Assembly: GCA_900467745.1 (NCBI GenBank)
Contig: UBQW01000001.1
Coordinates: forward strand, 174,008 to 207,696
DNA length: 33,689 nt
DNA from: Hyphomicrobiales bacterium
GTDB taxonomy: Bacteria; Pseudomonadota; Alphaproteobacteria; Rhizobiales; Rhizobiaceae
Direction: 5' to 3'
Below the pieces are notes generated by a model, which saw only the letters and a program-made list of their open reading frames with translations, ran no database searches and had not been told where the DNA came from. Numbering within the stretch: position 1 is the stretch's first letter; each line of letters opens with the position of its first letter. Both the position numbers and the translations under genes were made by a program. Positions 16,419-25,716 of the stretch are shown here, one piece after another.

Positions 16419-16436
16419 GATGACACTCCCCTCGCC

Positions 16437-18800
16437 CTACTCGCGCACGACATATGTGTGGAACTTGATGCGCCCATCGATCCGTTCCTGGAACACGCCC
16501 TGGACCTCGTAGTTGAAGCCCGGGAAGCGGTTGAAGGACTCCTCGAAGGCCAGGAAATAATCGCGCATAGGCCGCGCCCGGTCGTCCCAGCGCTCTCCGG
16601 GCACGATCACGCCGATGCCGGGCGGATAGATCAGCGCCAGCGTCGCCGAGATGCGCCCGGCGGCTTCCGACAGCGGCACGTAGTCGACATTGTTGGCGAC
16701 CAGCGCCTCGTAGGCCTGCTTCGACGAGATCGCCGGCTCCGGAAAGCTCTCGGAGCGGAAGCACAGGCGCTGCAACTCCTTGACGCCGGCGGAGCGATAG
16801 AAGCTGTGCATCTCCTTGCAGACCTGCCGCACGGTATAACCCTGATAACGCTCGCGATTGGCGGCGAAGACCGTCGGCAGCACATCCTGCAACGGCGCGT
16901 CGCGATCCCACAGGTTCTTGAACTTCACCAGCTTGGCGACCAGCGTGTTGAGCTTGCTCTCGTCTTCGGCCGGCGTCAGCAGGAAGAGCAGGCTGTTCAG
17001 ATCGCACTTCTCCGGCACGACGCGCTGCTCGCGCAGATAGTTGGCAACGACGGTCGCCGGGATGCCGAACTCGCGATATTCGCCCGTCTTGCGATCGATA
17101 CCCGGCGTCAGAAGCGTCAGCTTGTTGGGATCGACCATCGTGTAGCCGGGCGCATAGCCGGCATAGCCATGCCATGTCGCCTCCGGATCGAACCGCCAGC
17201 ACTGCTGCTCGCGCTTCAGGACATCGGTCGGCACGTCCTCCCACCGGATTCCGGCGAGATCGCCGGTATGTTTCGAGCCGGTGACGGAGATCTTGTCCGG
17301 CACGAAGGGATCGAAGAACCATTGCTCCTCGGCGCTCGTCGCCTTGCTCTCGTAATGCTGGACGAAGCCGCGCAGCTTCTTGCGCACCTCGATGCCGAGG
17401 CCGATGCAGCGGTCCCAAAGCATCTCTCCGGCCTTGCCCTCATGAACCTTCGCATTGACGTCAAGCGAGGCGAACAGCGGGTAGAAGGGCGATGTCGAGA
17501 CATGCATCAGCAGCGATTCATTGAAGCGCTTGTGCTCGATGAAGCGGCGCTGGTCGCTGATATGCTCGTCGCGCTTGTGGATCTGCGACGCCTGCGAAAA
17601 GCCCGCGCCTTGCTTGTGTACCGACTGCGTCGAAAACAGGCCGGGCATGTCGGGCTTGAGGTCCTTGAGCCGCATCGGGCTATGGCCCTCGAACAGCGGA
17701 TGAAAGGCGTTGTAGCCGATCCAGGCCTCGTCCCAGAGCACGTAGTCGCAGAGATGGCCGATCTTCTCCATGACCTGCCGGACATTGTAGATCGTGCCGT
17801 CATAGGTGGCGAGCTGGATGCAGGCGAGCCGGAAGGGCCGCTCGGCATTGGCCCGGCTCTTGTCAGCCAGAAGCGGATGGGCCGCGATCTGCTGGCGCAG
17901 CCAGCCCTCGTCCCACGCCGCCCAGTCGACGGCGCCGATCATGCCGAAGGAATTGCGCGCCGTCGGCAGGTAGATCGGGATAGCTCCCGCCTGCACCAGC
18001 GCGCCCTGGTGCAGCGACTTGTGATTGTTGCGATCGAACAGCACGAGATCGCCGGCGCGCAGCACCGCGTTGGTCACCACCTTGTTGGAGGTACTGGTGC
18101 CGTTCAGGATGAAATAGGTGCGATCCGCCCCGAAAATCCGCGCCGCCTGCTTCTGCGCCTCGACGGCGGGGCCTTCGTGGATCAGGAGATCACCGAGATC
18201 GACGTCTGCATTGCACAGATCGTTGCGGAAGATGCTCTCGCCGAAATACTTGAAGAACAGCTGCCCGGCCGGAGACTTGCGATAGAACTGCCCGCCCTGG
18301 TGGCCAGGGCAATCGAAGGCGATATTCGCCTCGCCGTCATAGGCCATCATGCCCCCGAAGAACGGCGGCAGCAGCGATTTGCCGTAGTTGATCAGGCTGG
18401 AGACGATCTGCTTGGCGTAGAAGGCCGGCGTCTGCTGGCCGAGATAGACGAAGCCATCCACCTCGCCCGCCATCTCCACAACGTCCATGTCCGAGATACT
18501 GAGCGTATCCGCCATCGCCCAGACCGGCGTGCGGAAACCCGCCTCGCGCAGCGAGCGGAGAAAGCCGCGCGCATAGGGAAGCAGACCGCCTTCGACTGAG
18601 CCGATATAGGCGCCCACCGACGCGTCTTCCGAAACGTCGGCCGTGTAGTCATCGCGAAGCTCGACCTCGAAATTGTCAGCGGCAAGCTGCGCCAGCAGCT
18701 CCTGCACTTGGCGGTTGTCACGATCGACGACGGCGACGATCTTCAGCATCTTGTTGAACGGTATCGCAACCGTCGGGGATTTCACGTCGCGCGGGATCAT
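16437..18800 (-). CDS. speF: ornithine decarboxylase, SpeC/SpeF-like PLP enzyme
   Basis: A 787-residue fold-type I decarboxylase. An N-terminal receiver-like wing domain (about 18-135) is followed by the PLP domain: CPGHQGGQFYRKSPAG, NGTSTSNK, FDRNNHKSLHQG, WDEAWIGYNAFHP, and the Schiff-base Lys396 in TQSVHKQGAGFSQASQIHK. The C-terminal domain includes YPPGIGVIVPGERW. The Lys context and HKRFNESLLMHVSTSPFYPL are those of ornithine rather than arginine or lysine decarboxylases. At 787 residues it is longer than the E. coli enzymes (about 720-730). The start overlaps the stop of the upstream decarboxylase gene (ATGA); a longer frame to 19187 is rejected. It converts ornithine to putrescine and CO2, consuming a proton. 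Confidence 0.93.
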   Translation of the reverse strand: MIPRDVKSPTVAIPFNKMLKIVAVVDRDNRQVQELLAQLAADNFEVELRDDYTADVSEDASVGAYIGSVEGGLLPYARGFLRSLREAGFRTPVWAMADTLSISDMDVVEMAGEVDGFVYLGQQTPAFYAKQIVSSLINYGKSLLPPFFGGMMAYDGEANIAFDCPGHQGGQFYRKSPAGQLFFKYFGESIFRNDLCNADVDLGDLLIHEGPAVEAQKQAARIFGADRTYFILNGTSTSNKVVTNAVLRAGDLVLFDRNNHKSLHQGALVQAGAIPIYLPTARNSFGMIGAVDWAAWDEGWLRQQIAAHPLLADKSRANAERPFRLACIQLATYDGTIYNVRQVMEKIGHLCDYVLWDEAWIGYNAFHPLFEGHSPMRLKDLKPDMPGLFSTQSVHKQGAGFSQASQIHKRDEHISDQRRFIEHKRFNESLLMHVSTSPFYPLFASLDVNAKVHEGKAGEMLWDRCIGLGIEVRKKLRGFVQHYESKATSAEEQWFFDPFVPDKISVTGSKHTGDLAGIRWEDVPTDVLKREQQCWRFDPEATWHGYAGYAPGYTMVDPNKLTLLTPGIDRKTGEYREFGIPATVVANYLREQRVVPEKCDLNSLLFLLTPAEDESKLNTLVAKLVKFKNLWDRDAPLQDVLPTVFAANRERYQGYTVRQVCKEMHSFYRSAGVKELQRLCFRSESFPEPAISSKQAYEALVANNVDYVPLSEAAGRISATLALIYPPGIGVIVPGERWDDRARPMRDYFLAFEESFNRFPGFNYEVQGVFQERIDGRIKFHTYVVRE

Positions 18801-21058
18801 TGGACCGCCCCCTCCGCCACGCAATCGACGAGGTAGCGGCGCCCGTTGCTGCCGGCCTCGAAGCGCAGGCCGTGAATATCGGTCTCGAAGCCCGGAAACT
18901 TGCGGTCGAAGTCGCGCGCGTAAAGCAGGTAATCCTGGATGGATTTCGTCGTTTCGGTGATCCGCTCTCCCGGCATGATCAGCGGAATGCCGGGCGGATA
19001 GGGAACGATCATAACCGCCAGGATGCGGTTCATCAGCTTGTCGATCTCGACGCTCTCGATCCGCCCCTTGACGAGATGATCGTAGGCATCGGCCGGCCGC
19101 AGCGCCATCTCGGGCAGCACCGTATACATCTCGCGCTGCGCCTTCGGCACGTCGTCCTTGCGGTAGATGGCGTGGATCTGCTCGCATAGATCGCGCAGGC
19201 CCATGTTCCCATAAGCCTCCGGATGCGCGGCGGCGAGCGCCGGCAGCGCGCGCGTCAATGGCGCGTTGCTGTCATAGAGATCCTTGAAATTGATGAGCTC
19301 GGTGACGAGCGTGCTCCACTTGCCGCGCGTGATCCCCATCGAGAACAGCACGAGAAACGAATATAGCCCGGTCTTCTCGATCTCGATCCGGCGCGACGAG
19401 AGGAACTTGGTGATCACGGCCGCCGGTATCCCGTGCTCCCGCATCGTCCCATCCGCCGAAAGCCCCGGCGACAGGATGGTGACCTTGATCGGATCGACCA
19501 TCACATGGTTTTCGGCAAGCCCGGTAAAGCCATGCCAGGCGTCGCCGGGCTTCAGCACCCATTCCGCATGCGTATCGCTCGGCGTCTCCTCGGCGATCGT
19601 GGGTTCCCATACGTCGAACCACCAGCTCTGCCCCATCTGCCCGCGCACGACGTTCATCGCCCGGCGGAAGCTGATGGCCTCGTCGATCGTCTCCTGCACC
19701 AGCGCGCGGCCGGCCGGCTGCTCCATCATCGCCGCGGCGACATCGCACGACGCGATGATGCCGTATTGCGGCGAGGTCGAAGTGTGCATCATGAAGGCTT
19801 CGTTGAAGCGCGTGACGTCGAGCTTCTTGTTTTCGGCGTGCTGGATGTGGATCATCGACGCCTGCGAGAAGGCCGCGAGAAGCTTGTGCGTCGAATGCGT
19901 GGCGAAGGTGATGGCGTTCTGCGAGCGCGCCGGCTGCGTCGACGAGATGCCGTGGAAGCCGTCGTAGAATTCGTGGAAATTCGCGTAGGCATACCATGCC
20001 TCGTCGAAGTGCAGCACCTCGACTGAATCCTTCAGCGACACCTTGATGGCGTCGACATTGTAGCAGAGGCCGTCATAAGTCGAGTTGGTGATCACCATCA
20101 GCCGCACCTTGCCGCTGGTCTCACCGGCAAACGGGCTGGCCGCGATCTTCTGTGCGATCGCCTCCGGCGTGAACTGATCCTTGGAGATCGGCCCGATGAT
20201 GCCGAGCCCGTTGCGCGAGGGGATGAGATAGATCGGCGTTGCGCCGGTCATGATCAGCGAATGCAGGATCGACTTGTGGCAGTTGCGATCGCAAAGCACG
20301 AGATCGCCGCGCCCCACCATGCCGTGCCAGATGATCTTGTTGGCGGTCGAGGTGCCGCCGACGACGAACAGCGTCTCATCCGTGCCGAAGATGCGCGCCG
20401 CGTTGCGTTCTCCCTCGGCGATCGGCCCGACGTGATCCAGAAGCGACCCGACGCTGCCGACCGACACCGAGATATCCGACCGCAGCGTGTTCTCGCCGAA
20501 GAAGGTATAGAAGAGCTGCCCGACCGGGCTCTTGCGAAAGGCGACACCGCCGCCGTGGCCCGGCGTATGCCAGGAATACGCCCCCTCCAGCGTGTAATCC
20601 ATCAGCGCCTTGAACATCGGCGGCGGCAGCCGGTCGAGATAATTGCGCGCCGCCTGCACGATGGCGCGCGCCATGAACTCGGCGGAATCCTCAAAGAGCC
20701 GCAGGAAGGCGTTGGCGTGGCGCAGCACGCTGGCCGGCACGTCTTCGGCCGTGGTGTCGTCGCCGAACAGGAAGATCGGCAGCCGGTCGTTCTTGCGGCG
20801 CTTGGCGCTCAGAACCTCTTCCAGCACCTGCCAGCGCGATGCCTTGTCCTCCGTCCCATCGACGGAAACCAGCCAGGCGGACTCCGTGTTGAAGATATGC
20901 ACCAGCCGCCGCGCATCCTCATAAGTGACGCCGGAGACGACACGAAAACCTTCCGCCTCGATGGCCGCAGCCAGATCGCGCATCCCACGGCCGGCAGCGC
21001 TCTTGCCGTCGAAATCCTCGTCGATGACTGCGATCGGAAATGATTTGTGGAATTCCAT
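18797..21058 (-). CDS. adiA: arginine decarboxylase, AdiA-like PLP enzyme
   Basis: A 753-residue Orn/Lys/Arg decarboxylase. The N-terminal wing domain (about 8-135) precedes the PLP domain: WHTPGHGGGVAFRKSPVG, GGTSTANKII, CDRNCHKSILHS, FDEAWYAYANFHEFYDG, and Lys392 in ATHSTHKLLAAFSQASMIH. The latter is nearly the AdiA motif around its catalytic Lys386. The C-terminal PYPPGIPLIMPGERI is conserved. It is first of four coupled genes with ornithine decarboxylase, PotE-like antiporter and a binding protein. GGAGGGG precedes the ATG at 21058. An FNR/FixK-type box lies 96 bp upstream. The product would be agmatine. Lysine cannot be excluded as substrate, but the motif favours arginine. Confidence 0.9.
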   Translation of the reverse strand: MEFHKSFPIAVIDEDFDGKSAAGRGMRDLAAAIEAEGFRVVSGVTYEDARRLVHIFNTESAWLVSVDGTEDKASRWQVLEEVLSAKRRKNDRLPIFLFGDDTTAEDVPASVLRHANAFLRLFEDSAEFMARAIVQAARNYLDRLPPPMFKALMDYTLEGAYSWHTPGHGGGVAFRKSPVGQLFYTFFGENTLRSDISVSVGSVGSLLDHVGPIAEGERNAARIFGTDETLFVVGGTSTANKIIWHGMVGRGDLVLCDRNCHKSILHSLIMTGATPIYLIPSRNGLGIIGPISKDQFTPEAIAQKIAASPFAGETSGKVRLMVITNSTYDGLCYNVDAIKVSLKDSVEVLHFDEAWYAYANFHEFYDGFHGISSTQPARSQNAITFATHSTHKLLAAFSQASMIHIQHAENKKLDVTRFNEAFMMHTSTSPQYGIIASCDVAAAMMEQPAGRALVQETIDEAISFRRAMNVVRGQMGQSWWFDVWEPTIAEETPSDTHAEWVLKPGDAWHGFTGLAENHVMVDPIKVTILSPGLSADGTMREHGIPAAVITKFLSSRRIEIEKTGLYSFLVLFSMGITRGKWSTLVTELINFKDLYDSNAPLTRALPALAAAHPEAYGNMGLRDLCEQIHAIYRKDDVPKAQREMYTVLPEMALRPADAYDHLVKGRIESVEIDKLMNRILAVMIVPYPPGIPLIMPGERITETTKSIQDYLLYARDFDRKFPGFETDIHGLRFEAGSNGRRYLVDCVAEGAVQ

Positions 21059-21125
21059 GCGCCCCTCCAGAACCCAAGTTTGGACAGCGGCTGTCATGCC
21101 GCTGCGTGCGTCTGAGATTGGGCGG

Positions 21126-21131
21126 ATGGTA
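21126..21131 (-). promoter_or_regulatory. -10-like hexamer for decarboxylase operon
   Basis: Minus-strand TACCAT, centred 32 bp downstream of the FNR/FixK-type box centre. This is the geometry of a class II FNR/CRP promoter, with the box near -41.5. The transcription start would fall near 21119. Confidence 0.45.
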
Positions 21132-21153
21132 CACGGGAGGTTGCGGACCGTCG

Positions 21154-21167
21154 TTGATTGCAGTCAA
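21154..21167 (-). promoter_or_regulatory. FNR/FixK-type box upstream of decarboxylase operon
   Basis: Plus-strand TTGAT-TGCA-GTCAA, one mismatch from TTGAT-N4-ATCAA. The flanking bases extend the palindrome to CGTTGA...TCAACG (16 of 18 symmetrical). It lies about 96 bp upstream of the adiA-like start and just past the stop of the CDF gene. The match to the known FNR/FixK consensus is direct; regulation is inferred. Confidence 0.75.
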
Positions 21168-21204
21168 CGTGAAGGCAAAAGCATAGGGCGATGAGAAACG
21201 ATGC

Positions 21205-22131
21205 CTATTCGGCCCATTCGGCATCGGCTGTAAAGGCGATCGTCAGCCAGCGATTGGCCCCCTCGCCGCCGATCCGGTCTCCGATATCGTCGCGCAGCGC
21301 GTCCCATTCCTCGATCGTCTTGGCGGGCAGTCCCTCGGGAACGATGAAGTAGAGCTCGACCTCGGTCGCCCTTCCGACGCGCGCGACATAGGCGCGATAG
21401 GAGAGAAAGCCCAGCCGCTCGACGGTCTCCGACGCCACTTGGTCGACATGCTCCTGCAGATCGACGGGCGCGATCAAAAGCACCTCGCTCAGCGCCTTCC
21501 AGATCGTGCCGATCGGCAGCGGGATCATGACGAGGCAGACGAGGCCGAGCACCACGGGGTCGACATATCGGGCGATCCAGGCCATCGGCGTCGGCAGCAC
21601 CGCAAGACCGATCACGAAGGCCACAAGCAACGCAAACGCGATACCGCCGGACATGATCCAGGCCTTGATATCGAGCGCGATGAAATCGGACTTCAGGCTG
21701 CGGTTCAACGCAATGCCGATCGACGCCATGACCACGCAGACGACAAGCGTGGCGCCGGAATAGACGATCGCGGCACCGAAATGCAGCTCATGCCCGCCAT
21801 TGATGACGCTGATGACCGCATTGATCAGCGCGTAGACGGCGACCGTCATCAGCAGGCAGCCGTTGAGCAAAAGCACGATGGGCTCCAGATGCCAGAAGCC
21901 CATGGTGAAGCGATTGCGGATGCGGCCGGACTTGGCATTGCTCTCCGCCGACCGCACGATCAGGCTCGATACCCAGAGCGCAAGCCCGGTCATCGCCGCA
22001 TCGGCCAGCGAATAGACGCCGTCGAAGGCGATGGAAAATGAGCCCGAGATGATGCCGAAGACGATGCCGAGCGCCGCCACCACGACGGTCGCCGCGATCG
22101 ATATGCTCAAAAAGCGCTGCTCGTTCCGCAT
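21205..22131 (-). CDS. cation diffusion facilitator family transporter
   Basis: A 308-residue inner-membrane protein with six spans in the CDF pattern. In the second span FDGVYSLADAAMT supplies two Asp residues of the transport site. FIALDIKAWIMSGGIAFALL in the fifth span supplies further Asp/Trp positions in place of the usual HxxxD pair. A C-terminal cytosolic domain of about 95 residues (VASETVERLGFLSYRAYVAR) resembles the CDF dimerisation domain. CDF proteins exchange divalent metal (Zn, Mn, Fe) for protons. GGAGACAAGG precedes the ATG. It lies between the two arginine operons, reads in the same direction as the decarboxylase operon and ends 37 bp before its FNR box. The metal is not predicted. 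Confidence 0.88.
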   Translation of the reverse strand: MRNEQRFLSISIAATVVVAALGIVFGIISGSFSIAFDGVYSLADAAMTGLALWVSSLIVRSAESNAKSGRIRNRFTMGFWHLEPIVLLLNGCLLMTVAVYALINAVISVINGGHELHFGAAIVYSGATLVVCVVMASIGIALNRSLKSDFIALDIKAWIMSGGIAFALLVAFVIGLAVLPTPMAWIARYVDPVVLGLVCLVMIPLPIGTIWKALSEVLLIAPVDLQEHVDQVASETVERLGFLSYRAYVARVGRATEVELYFIVPEGLPAKTIEEWDALRDDIGDRIGGEGANRWLTIAFTADAEWAE

Positions 22132-22339
22132 CCTTGTCTCCGCTGGCTGCCCATCTCATTTTAGCGCGTTCACACAAATGGTGAAGGCTTCAGACGTGGC
22201 GGCGTACTACGCATTGATCCGGATTGCGAGCCTTGCGGATTGGGAAGAGGATGCCCGTGGCCGCACAAGCCGGGACGCTATCCCGGGCCGTCCGACGGCC
22301 ATGGTCCACAGCGGTGAACCGATCTTCGGGAGGGATTTC

Positions 22340-23707
22340 ATGACGACCTCGCAGAACGGCAAAAGCCTCGGGCTCGCCGCCTGTACCGCCATCGTCGTCG
22401 GCAACATGGTCGGGTCCGGCTTCTATCTATCGCCGGCCGCGGTCGCCCCTTATGGCAATCTGGCGATCCTGGTGTGGATGATCATGGGTGCCGGCGCGAT
22501 CTGCCTTGGTCTCACCTTCGCACGGCTTGCCGGCATGGTGCCTGCCGTCGGCGGTCCCTACGCCTATACCCGGCTCGCCTATGGCGATTTCGCCGGCTTC
22601 CTCATCGCCTGGGGCTACTGGATCTCGATTTGGTCATCGCTTCCCGTCATCGCCATCGCCTTTACCGGCGTGATGATCGATCTCTTCCCCGCGCTCGGCA
22701 ATCGGCTCACCGCAACCATCCTGACGCTCGGCGTCATCTGGACGATCGTGCTGGTCAACCTGCGCGGCGTCCACGCGGCCGGGCTCTTCGCGCAGGTGAC
22801 GACCTATGCCAAGCTCATCCCCTTCGGCGCCGTCGCCATCATCGGTCTCCTCTATATCGACACCTCGCATTTCGCCGAATTCAACCCGAGCGGCCAGTCG
22901 CTGCTGCAATCCTTCGCGGCCCTGGCGCCGCTGACCATGTTCGCCTATCTGGGTCTGGAATCGGCTACCGTTCCCGCTGGCGATGTCCGAGACGCGCGCC
23001 GAACAATCCCCCGTTCGACCGTGCTCGGTATCTCCATCGCCGCGGCTCTTTATGTGCTTGGCACCGTCGTCGTGATGGGTGTCGTGCCGCGCCCGCAACT
23101 CATCCACTCCGTCGCCCCCTTCTCGGAAGCGGCGGGGCTGATGTGGGGGCGTGGCGGCGAATTGGCGATCTCGATCGCGGTGGTGATCTCGTCGATCGGC
23201 GCGCTCAATGGCTGGACGCTGCTGATGGGCCAGGTGCCGATGGCCGCCGCCCGCGATGGATTGTTTCCACCGCTCTTCGCCCGTCTCTCCAGCCGCGGCG
23301 TGCCGGCCATCGGCATGGTCGTCTCCGCCACCTTCGCGACCCTGCTCGTCCTCGTCCAGGCGGTCGGATCGGATAGCTTTGCGGCGGTCTACCGACTGAT
23401 GGTGGGGCTGAGCACGATGACGGCAGTCGTTCCTTATGCCTTCTGCGCGCTCGCCGGCACCCTTGTCGCATCGCGGCTGAGCAACGGGCAAAAGACGCCC
23501 CGCATCACCGTCATCGAATTGATCGCCTTCCTCTTCGCCATGTTCACCCTCTATGGCTCCGGCGCCGAGCCGGTGCTCTACGGCATGGTGCTCCTGATGC
23601 TCGGCATTCCCGTCTATGTCTGGCAAAGGCGAAACGGCGATGTCGCGCGTACGCAAAGCGTCGAAACGCAAAACGGGGCGCCGATACGCCCCGCCGCCTC
23701 TCTCTGA
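22340..23707 (+). CDS. AdiC/ArcD-like arginine antiporter (APC family)
   Basis: A 455-residue, roughly 12-span APC permease. It aligns by eye with AdiC: VVGNMVGSGFYLSPAAVAPYG, GGPYAYTRLAYGDFAGF, FAYLGLESATVPAGDV, SSIGALNGWTLLMGQVPMAA and ARDGLFPPLFARL. The gating Glu208 and the Trp293 equivalents are kept (GLESA, NGWTLL), but AdiC Trp202 is Phe here (FAYLGLE). The ATG at 22340 has GGGAGGG upstream; longer readings of the frame look non-coding. It converges on arcC across 27 bp. Facing arcABC and the decarboxylases, it could exchange arginine for ornithine (an ArcD role) or for agmatine (an AdiC role). I cannot decide which. Confidence 0.88.
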   Translation: MTTSQNGKSLGLAACTAIVVGNMVGSGFYLSPAAVAPYGNLAILVWMIMGAGAICLGLTFARLAGMVPAVGGPYAYTRLAYGDFAGFLIAWGYWISIWSSLPVIAIAFTGVMIDLFPALGNRLTATILTLGVIWTIVLVNLRGVHAAGLFAQVTTYAKLIPFGAVAIIGLLYIDTSHFAEFNPSGQSLLQSFAALAPLTMFAYLGLESATVPAGDVRDARRTIPRSTVLGISIAAALYVLGTVVVMGVVPRPQLIHSVAPFSEAAGLMWGRGGELAISIAVVISSIGALNGWTLLMGQVPMAAARDGLFPPLFARLSSRGVPAIGMVVSATFATLLVLVQAVGSDSFAAVYRLMVGLSTMTAVVPYAFCALAGTLVASRLSNGQKTPRITVIELIAFLFAMFTLYGSGAEPVLYGMVLLMLGIPVYVWQRRNGDVARTQSVETQNGAPIRPAASL

Positions 23708-23734
23708 TCTTTGGGCTCTTCCGGTCCCGCCCAT

Positions 23735-24673
23735 TCACCCGTGCCAGCTGAGCCCACCGAAGCGGCCGTCGATGATCGTGCCCAACTCGCCCCGCACCAT
23801 ACCGGCGATATCCGCAAGCGCCCCGATCGCCGCCGCCTTGCCCGTCGTCTCGGCGAAATGGCATGCGGCATCGACCTTCGGCCCCATGGAGCCCGCCGGA
23901 AAATCGAACTGCTTCATGTCTCCGGGGCGGGCCTTGTGGATGGCCTTTTGCGACGGCTTGCCCCAATCGAAGCAGACCGCCGGCGCATCGGTCGCCATGA
24001 TCAGCAAATCGGCGCCGATCTCGCGCGCAAGTAGTTCCGAGCAGAGGTCCTTGTCGATGACGGCTTCGACGCCAGCAAGATGACGCTCCTTGCCCTTCTC
24101 GTACATGGTGGGTATCCCGCCGCCGCCTGCGCAGATGACGATGGTACGCTGCTCGAGCAGCCACCGCACCGGCCGGATCTCGAAGATGCGCCTGGGAAGA
24201 GGTGATGCAACGACCCGGCGCCACTTGTCGCCATCCTCTTTGAACACCCAGTTCTTTTCCGAGCGAATGCGATCGGCATCCGCCTTATCGTAAACAGGGC
24301 CGACGAACTTGGTGGGGTTCGTGAAACCGGGATCGTCGGCATCGACCTCGACCATGGTGAGCAGCGTCGCCAGCGGCTGCTCGAAGGGCAGCACATTGCC
24401 GAGTTCCTGCTCCAGCATGTAGCCGATCATCCCCTCCGTCTCGGCGCCGAGCACGTCGAGCGGATAGGCCTCATCAGGCTTGTAGGCTGCGCCCTGCAGA
24501 GCGAGCAAGCCCACCTGCGGCCCGTTGCCATGGGTGATGATCAGCTGATGCTCGGCGGCCAGCGGCGCGATCGCCTCGGCCGCCACCCGCGTATTGCGTC
24601 TCTGAACATCCGCGGTCATCGCTTCCCCGCGCCGGAGAAGAGCGTTGCCGCCAAGCGCGATGACGATCCGCAT
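23735..24673 (-). CDS. arcC: carbamate kinase
   Basis: A 312-residue amino-acid-kinase-fold enzyme. The signatures are [13 protein letters not shown] at the N-terminus, [16 protein letters not shown] near residue 50, [43 protein letters not shown] and the C-terminal [15 protein letters not shown]. It converts carbamoyl phosphate plus ADP to ATP, ammonia and CO2, the energy-yielding last step of the arginine deiminase pathway. The ATG at 24673 has GGGAG 6 nt upstream. Only one base separates it from the arcB stop, so it is the third gene of arcA-arcB-arcC. Confidence 0.95.
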   Translation of the reverse strand: MRIVIALGGNALLRRGEAMTADVQRRNTRVAAEAIAPLAAEHQLIITHGNGPQVGLLALQGAAYKPDEAYPLDVLGAETEGMIGYMLEQELGNVLPFEQPLATLLTMVEVDADDPGFTNPTKFVGPVYDKADADRIRSEKNWVFKEDGDKWRRVVASPLPRRIFEIRPVRWLLEQRTIVICAGGGGIPTMYEKGKERHLAGVEAVIDKDLCSELLAREIGADLLIMATDAPAVCFDWGKPSQKAIHKARPGDMKQFDFPAGSMGPKVDAACHFAETTGKAAAIGALADIAGMVRGELGTIIDGRFGGLSWHG

Positions 24674-24674
24674 C

Positions 24675-25679
24675 CTAGTCTCCCAATGTCGCGACAAGCA
24701 GCGCCTTGATCGTGTGCAGCCGGTTTTCCGCCTGCTCGAAGGCGACGTTAGCCTCGGATTCGAACACTTCGCCCGTCACCTCCAGGCCGTTGCTCATGCC
24801 GTAATCCTCGGCGATCTGCTTGCCCAGTGTCGTTTCCGTGTCGTGGAAGGCCGGCAGGCAGTGCATGAACTTGGTCTGCGGATTGCCGCTCGCCTTCATC
24901 AGCGCTTCGTTGACCTGATAGGGCGTCAACAGCTTGATGCGCTCGCGCCAGACGTCCTTCGGCTCGCCCATCGACACCCAGACATCGGTGTGGATGAAAT
25001 CGACGCCCTTCACCGCCTCCTTGGGATCGTCGGTGATCAGAAGCCGCGCGCCGGATCGCTCCTGCAACTCCCTCGCGATCTTGATGTATTCCTCGGCCGG
25101 CCACAGCGATTTCGGCCCGCAAATCCGGACATCCATGCCCATCAGGCAGCCGACGATCAGCAGCGAATGGCCCATGTTCGAGCGCGTGTCGCCGATATAG
25201 GCGTATTTGATATCGGCGATCGGCTTGTCGGCATGCTCGCGCATGGTCATGACGTCGGCGATCATCTGCGTCGGATGATACTCATCCGTCAGGCCGTTAT
25301 AGACGGGCACGCCGGCATAACGCGCCAGCGTCTCCACCCCGTGCTGCGCCGAACCGCGATATTCGATCGCGTCATACATGCGGCCGAGCACGCGCGCCGT
25401 GTCCTTGAAGGATTCCTTGTGGCCGATCTGCGAGCCGGATGGATCGAGATAGGTGACATTCGCGCCCTGGTCCGAGCAGGCGACCTCGAAGGCGCATCGC
25501 GTGCGCGTCGAGGTCTTTTCGAAGATCAGGCAGATCTCCTTGCCCTTCAGATGCTGCTGCTCGGTGCGGGCATATTTGGCCCGCTTGAGATCGCGCGCGA
25601 GATCGAGAAGGTAGCGGAATTCACGCGGCGTATAATCCTGCACGGTCAGAAGCGAACGGTTGCGCAGATTGAAGCTCAT
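24675..25679 (-). CDS. arcB: ornithine carbamoyltransferase, catabolic
   Basis: A 334-residue transcarbamoylase close to the enterobacterial ArgF/ArcB type. The carbamoyl-phosphate site reads [15 protein letters not shown] (Ser57-Thr58-Arg59-Thr60). It is followed by [16 protein letters not shown] [38 protein letters not shown], and the ornithine/catalytic loop HCLPAFHD. Its position between arcA and arcC argues for the catabolic direction: citrulline plus phosphate to ornithine plus carbamoyl phosphate. The biosynthetic argF is usually elsewhere. GGAG lies 7 nt before the ATG. The ornithine it makes could feed the nearby ornithine decarboxylase. Confidence 0.94.
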   Translation of the reverse strand: MSFNLRNRSLLTVQDYTPREFRYLLDLARDLKRAKYARTEQQHLKGKEICLIFEKTSTRTRCAFEVACSDQGANVTYLDPSGSQIGHKESFKDTARVLGRMYDAIEYRGSAQHGVETLARYAGVPVYNGLTDEYHPTQMIADVMTMREHADKPIADIKYAYIGDTRSNMGHSLLIVGCLMGMDVRICGPKSLWPAEEYIKIARELQERSGARLLITDDPKEAVKGVDFIHTDVWVSMGEPKDVWRERIKLLTPYQVNEALMKASGNPQTKFMHCLPAFHDTETTLGKQIAEDYGMSNGLEVTGEVFESEANVAFEQAENRLHTIKALLVATLGD

Positions 25680-25716
25680 GGTCTTGCTCCGTAGGGCTGT
25701 TTCAGGATGTCTGCTG

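Noticed and set aside
14130..18599. A 1,489-codon open frame on the plus strand
   Set aside because: It is antisense to the binding protein, PotE-like and ornithine decarboxylase genes, which have complete family motifs. Its translation is Arg/His/Asp-rich, typical of the opposite strand of high-GC coding DNA.
18801..19187. N-terminal extension of the ornithine decarboxylase by about 129 residues
   Set aside because: It lies wholly inside the adiA-like gene in another frame and is Arg-rich. The ATG at 18800 with an ATGA overlap gives the expected wing domain.
22214..22227. Possible FNR box upstream of the AdiC-like gene (TTGAT-CCGG-ATTGC)
   Set aside because: Three mismatches in one half-site and no clear -10 at the right distance; too weak to count with the other three.
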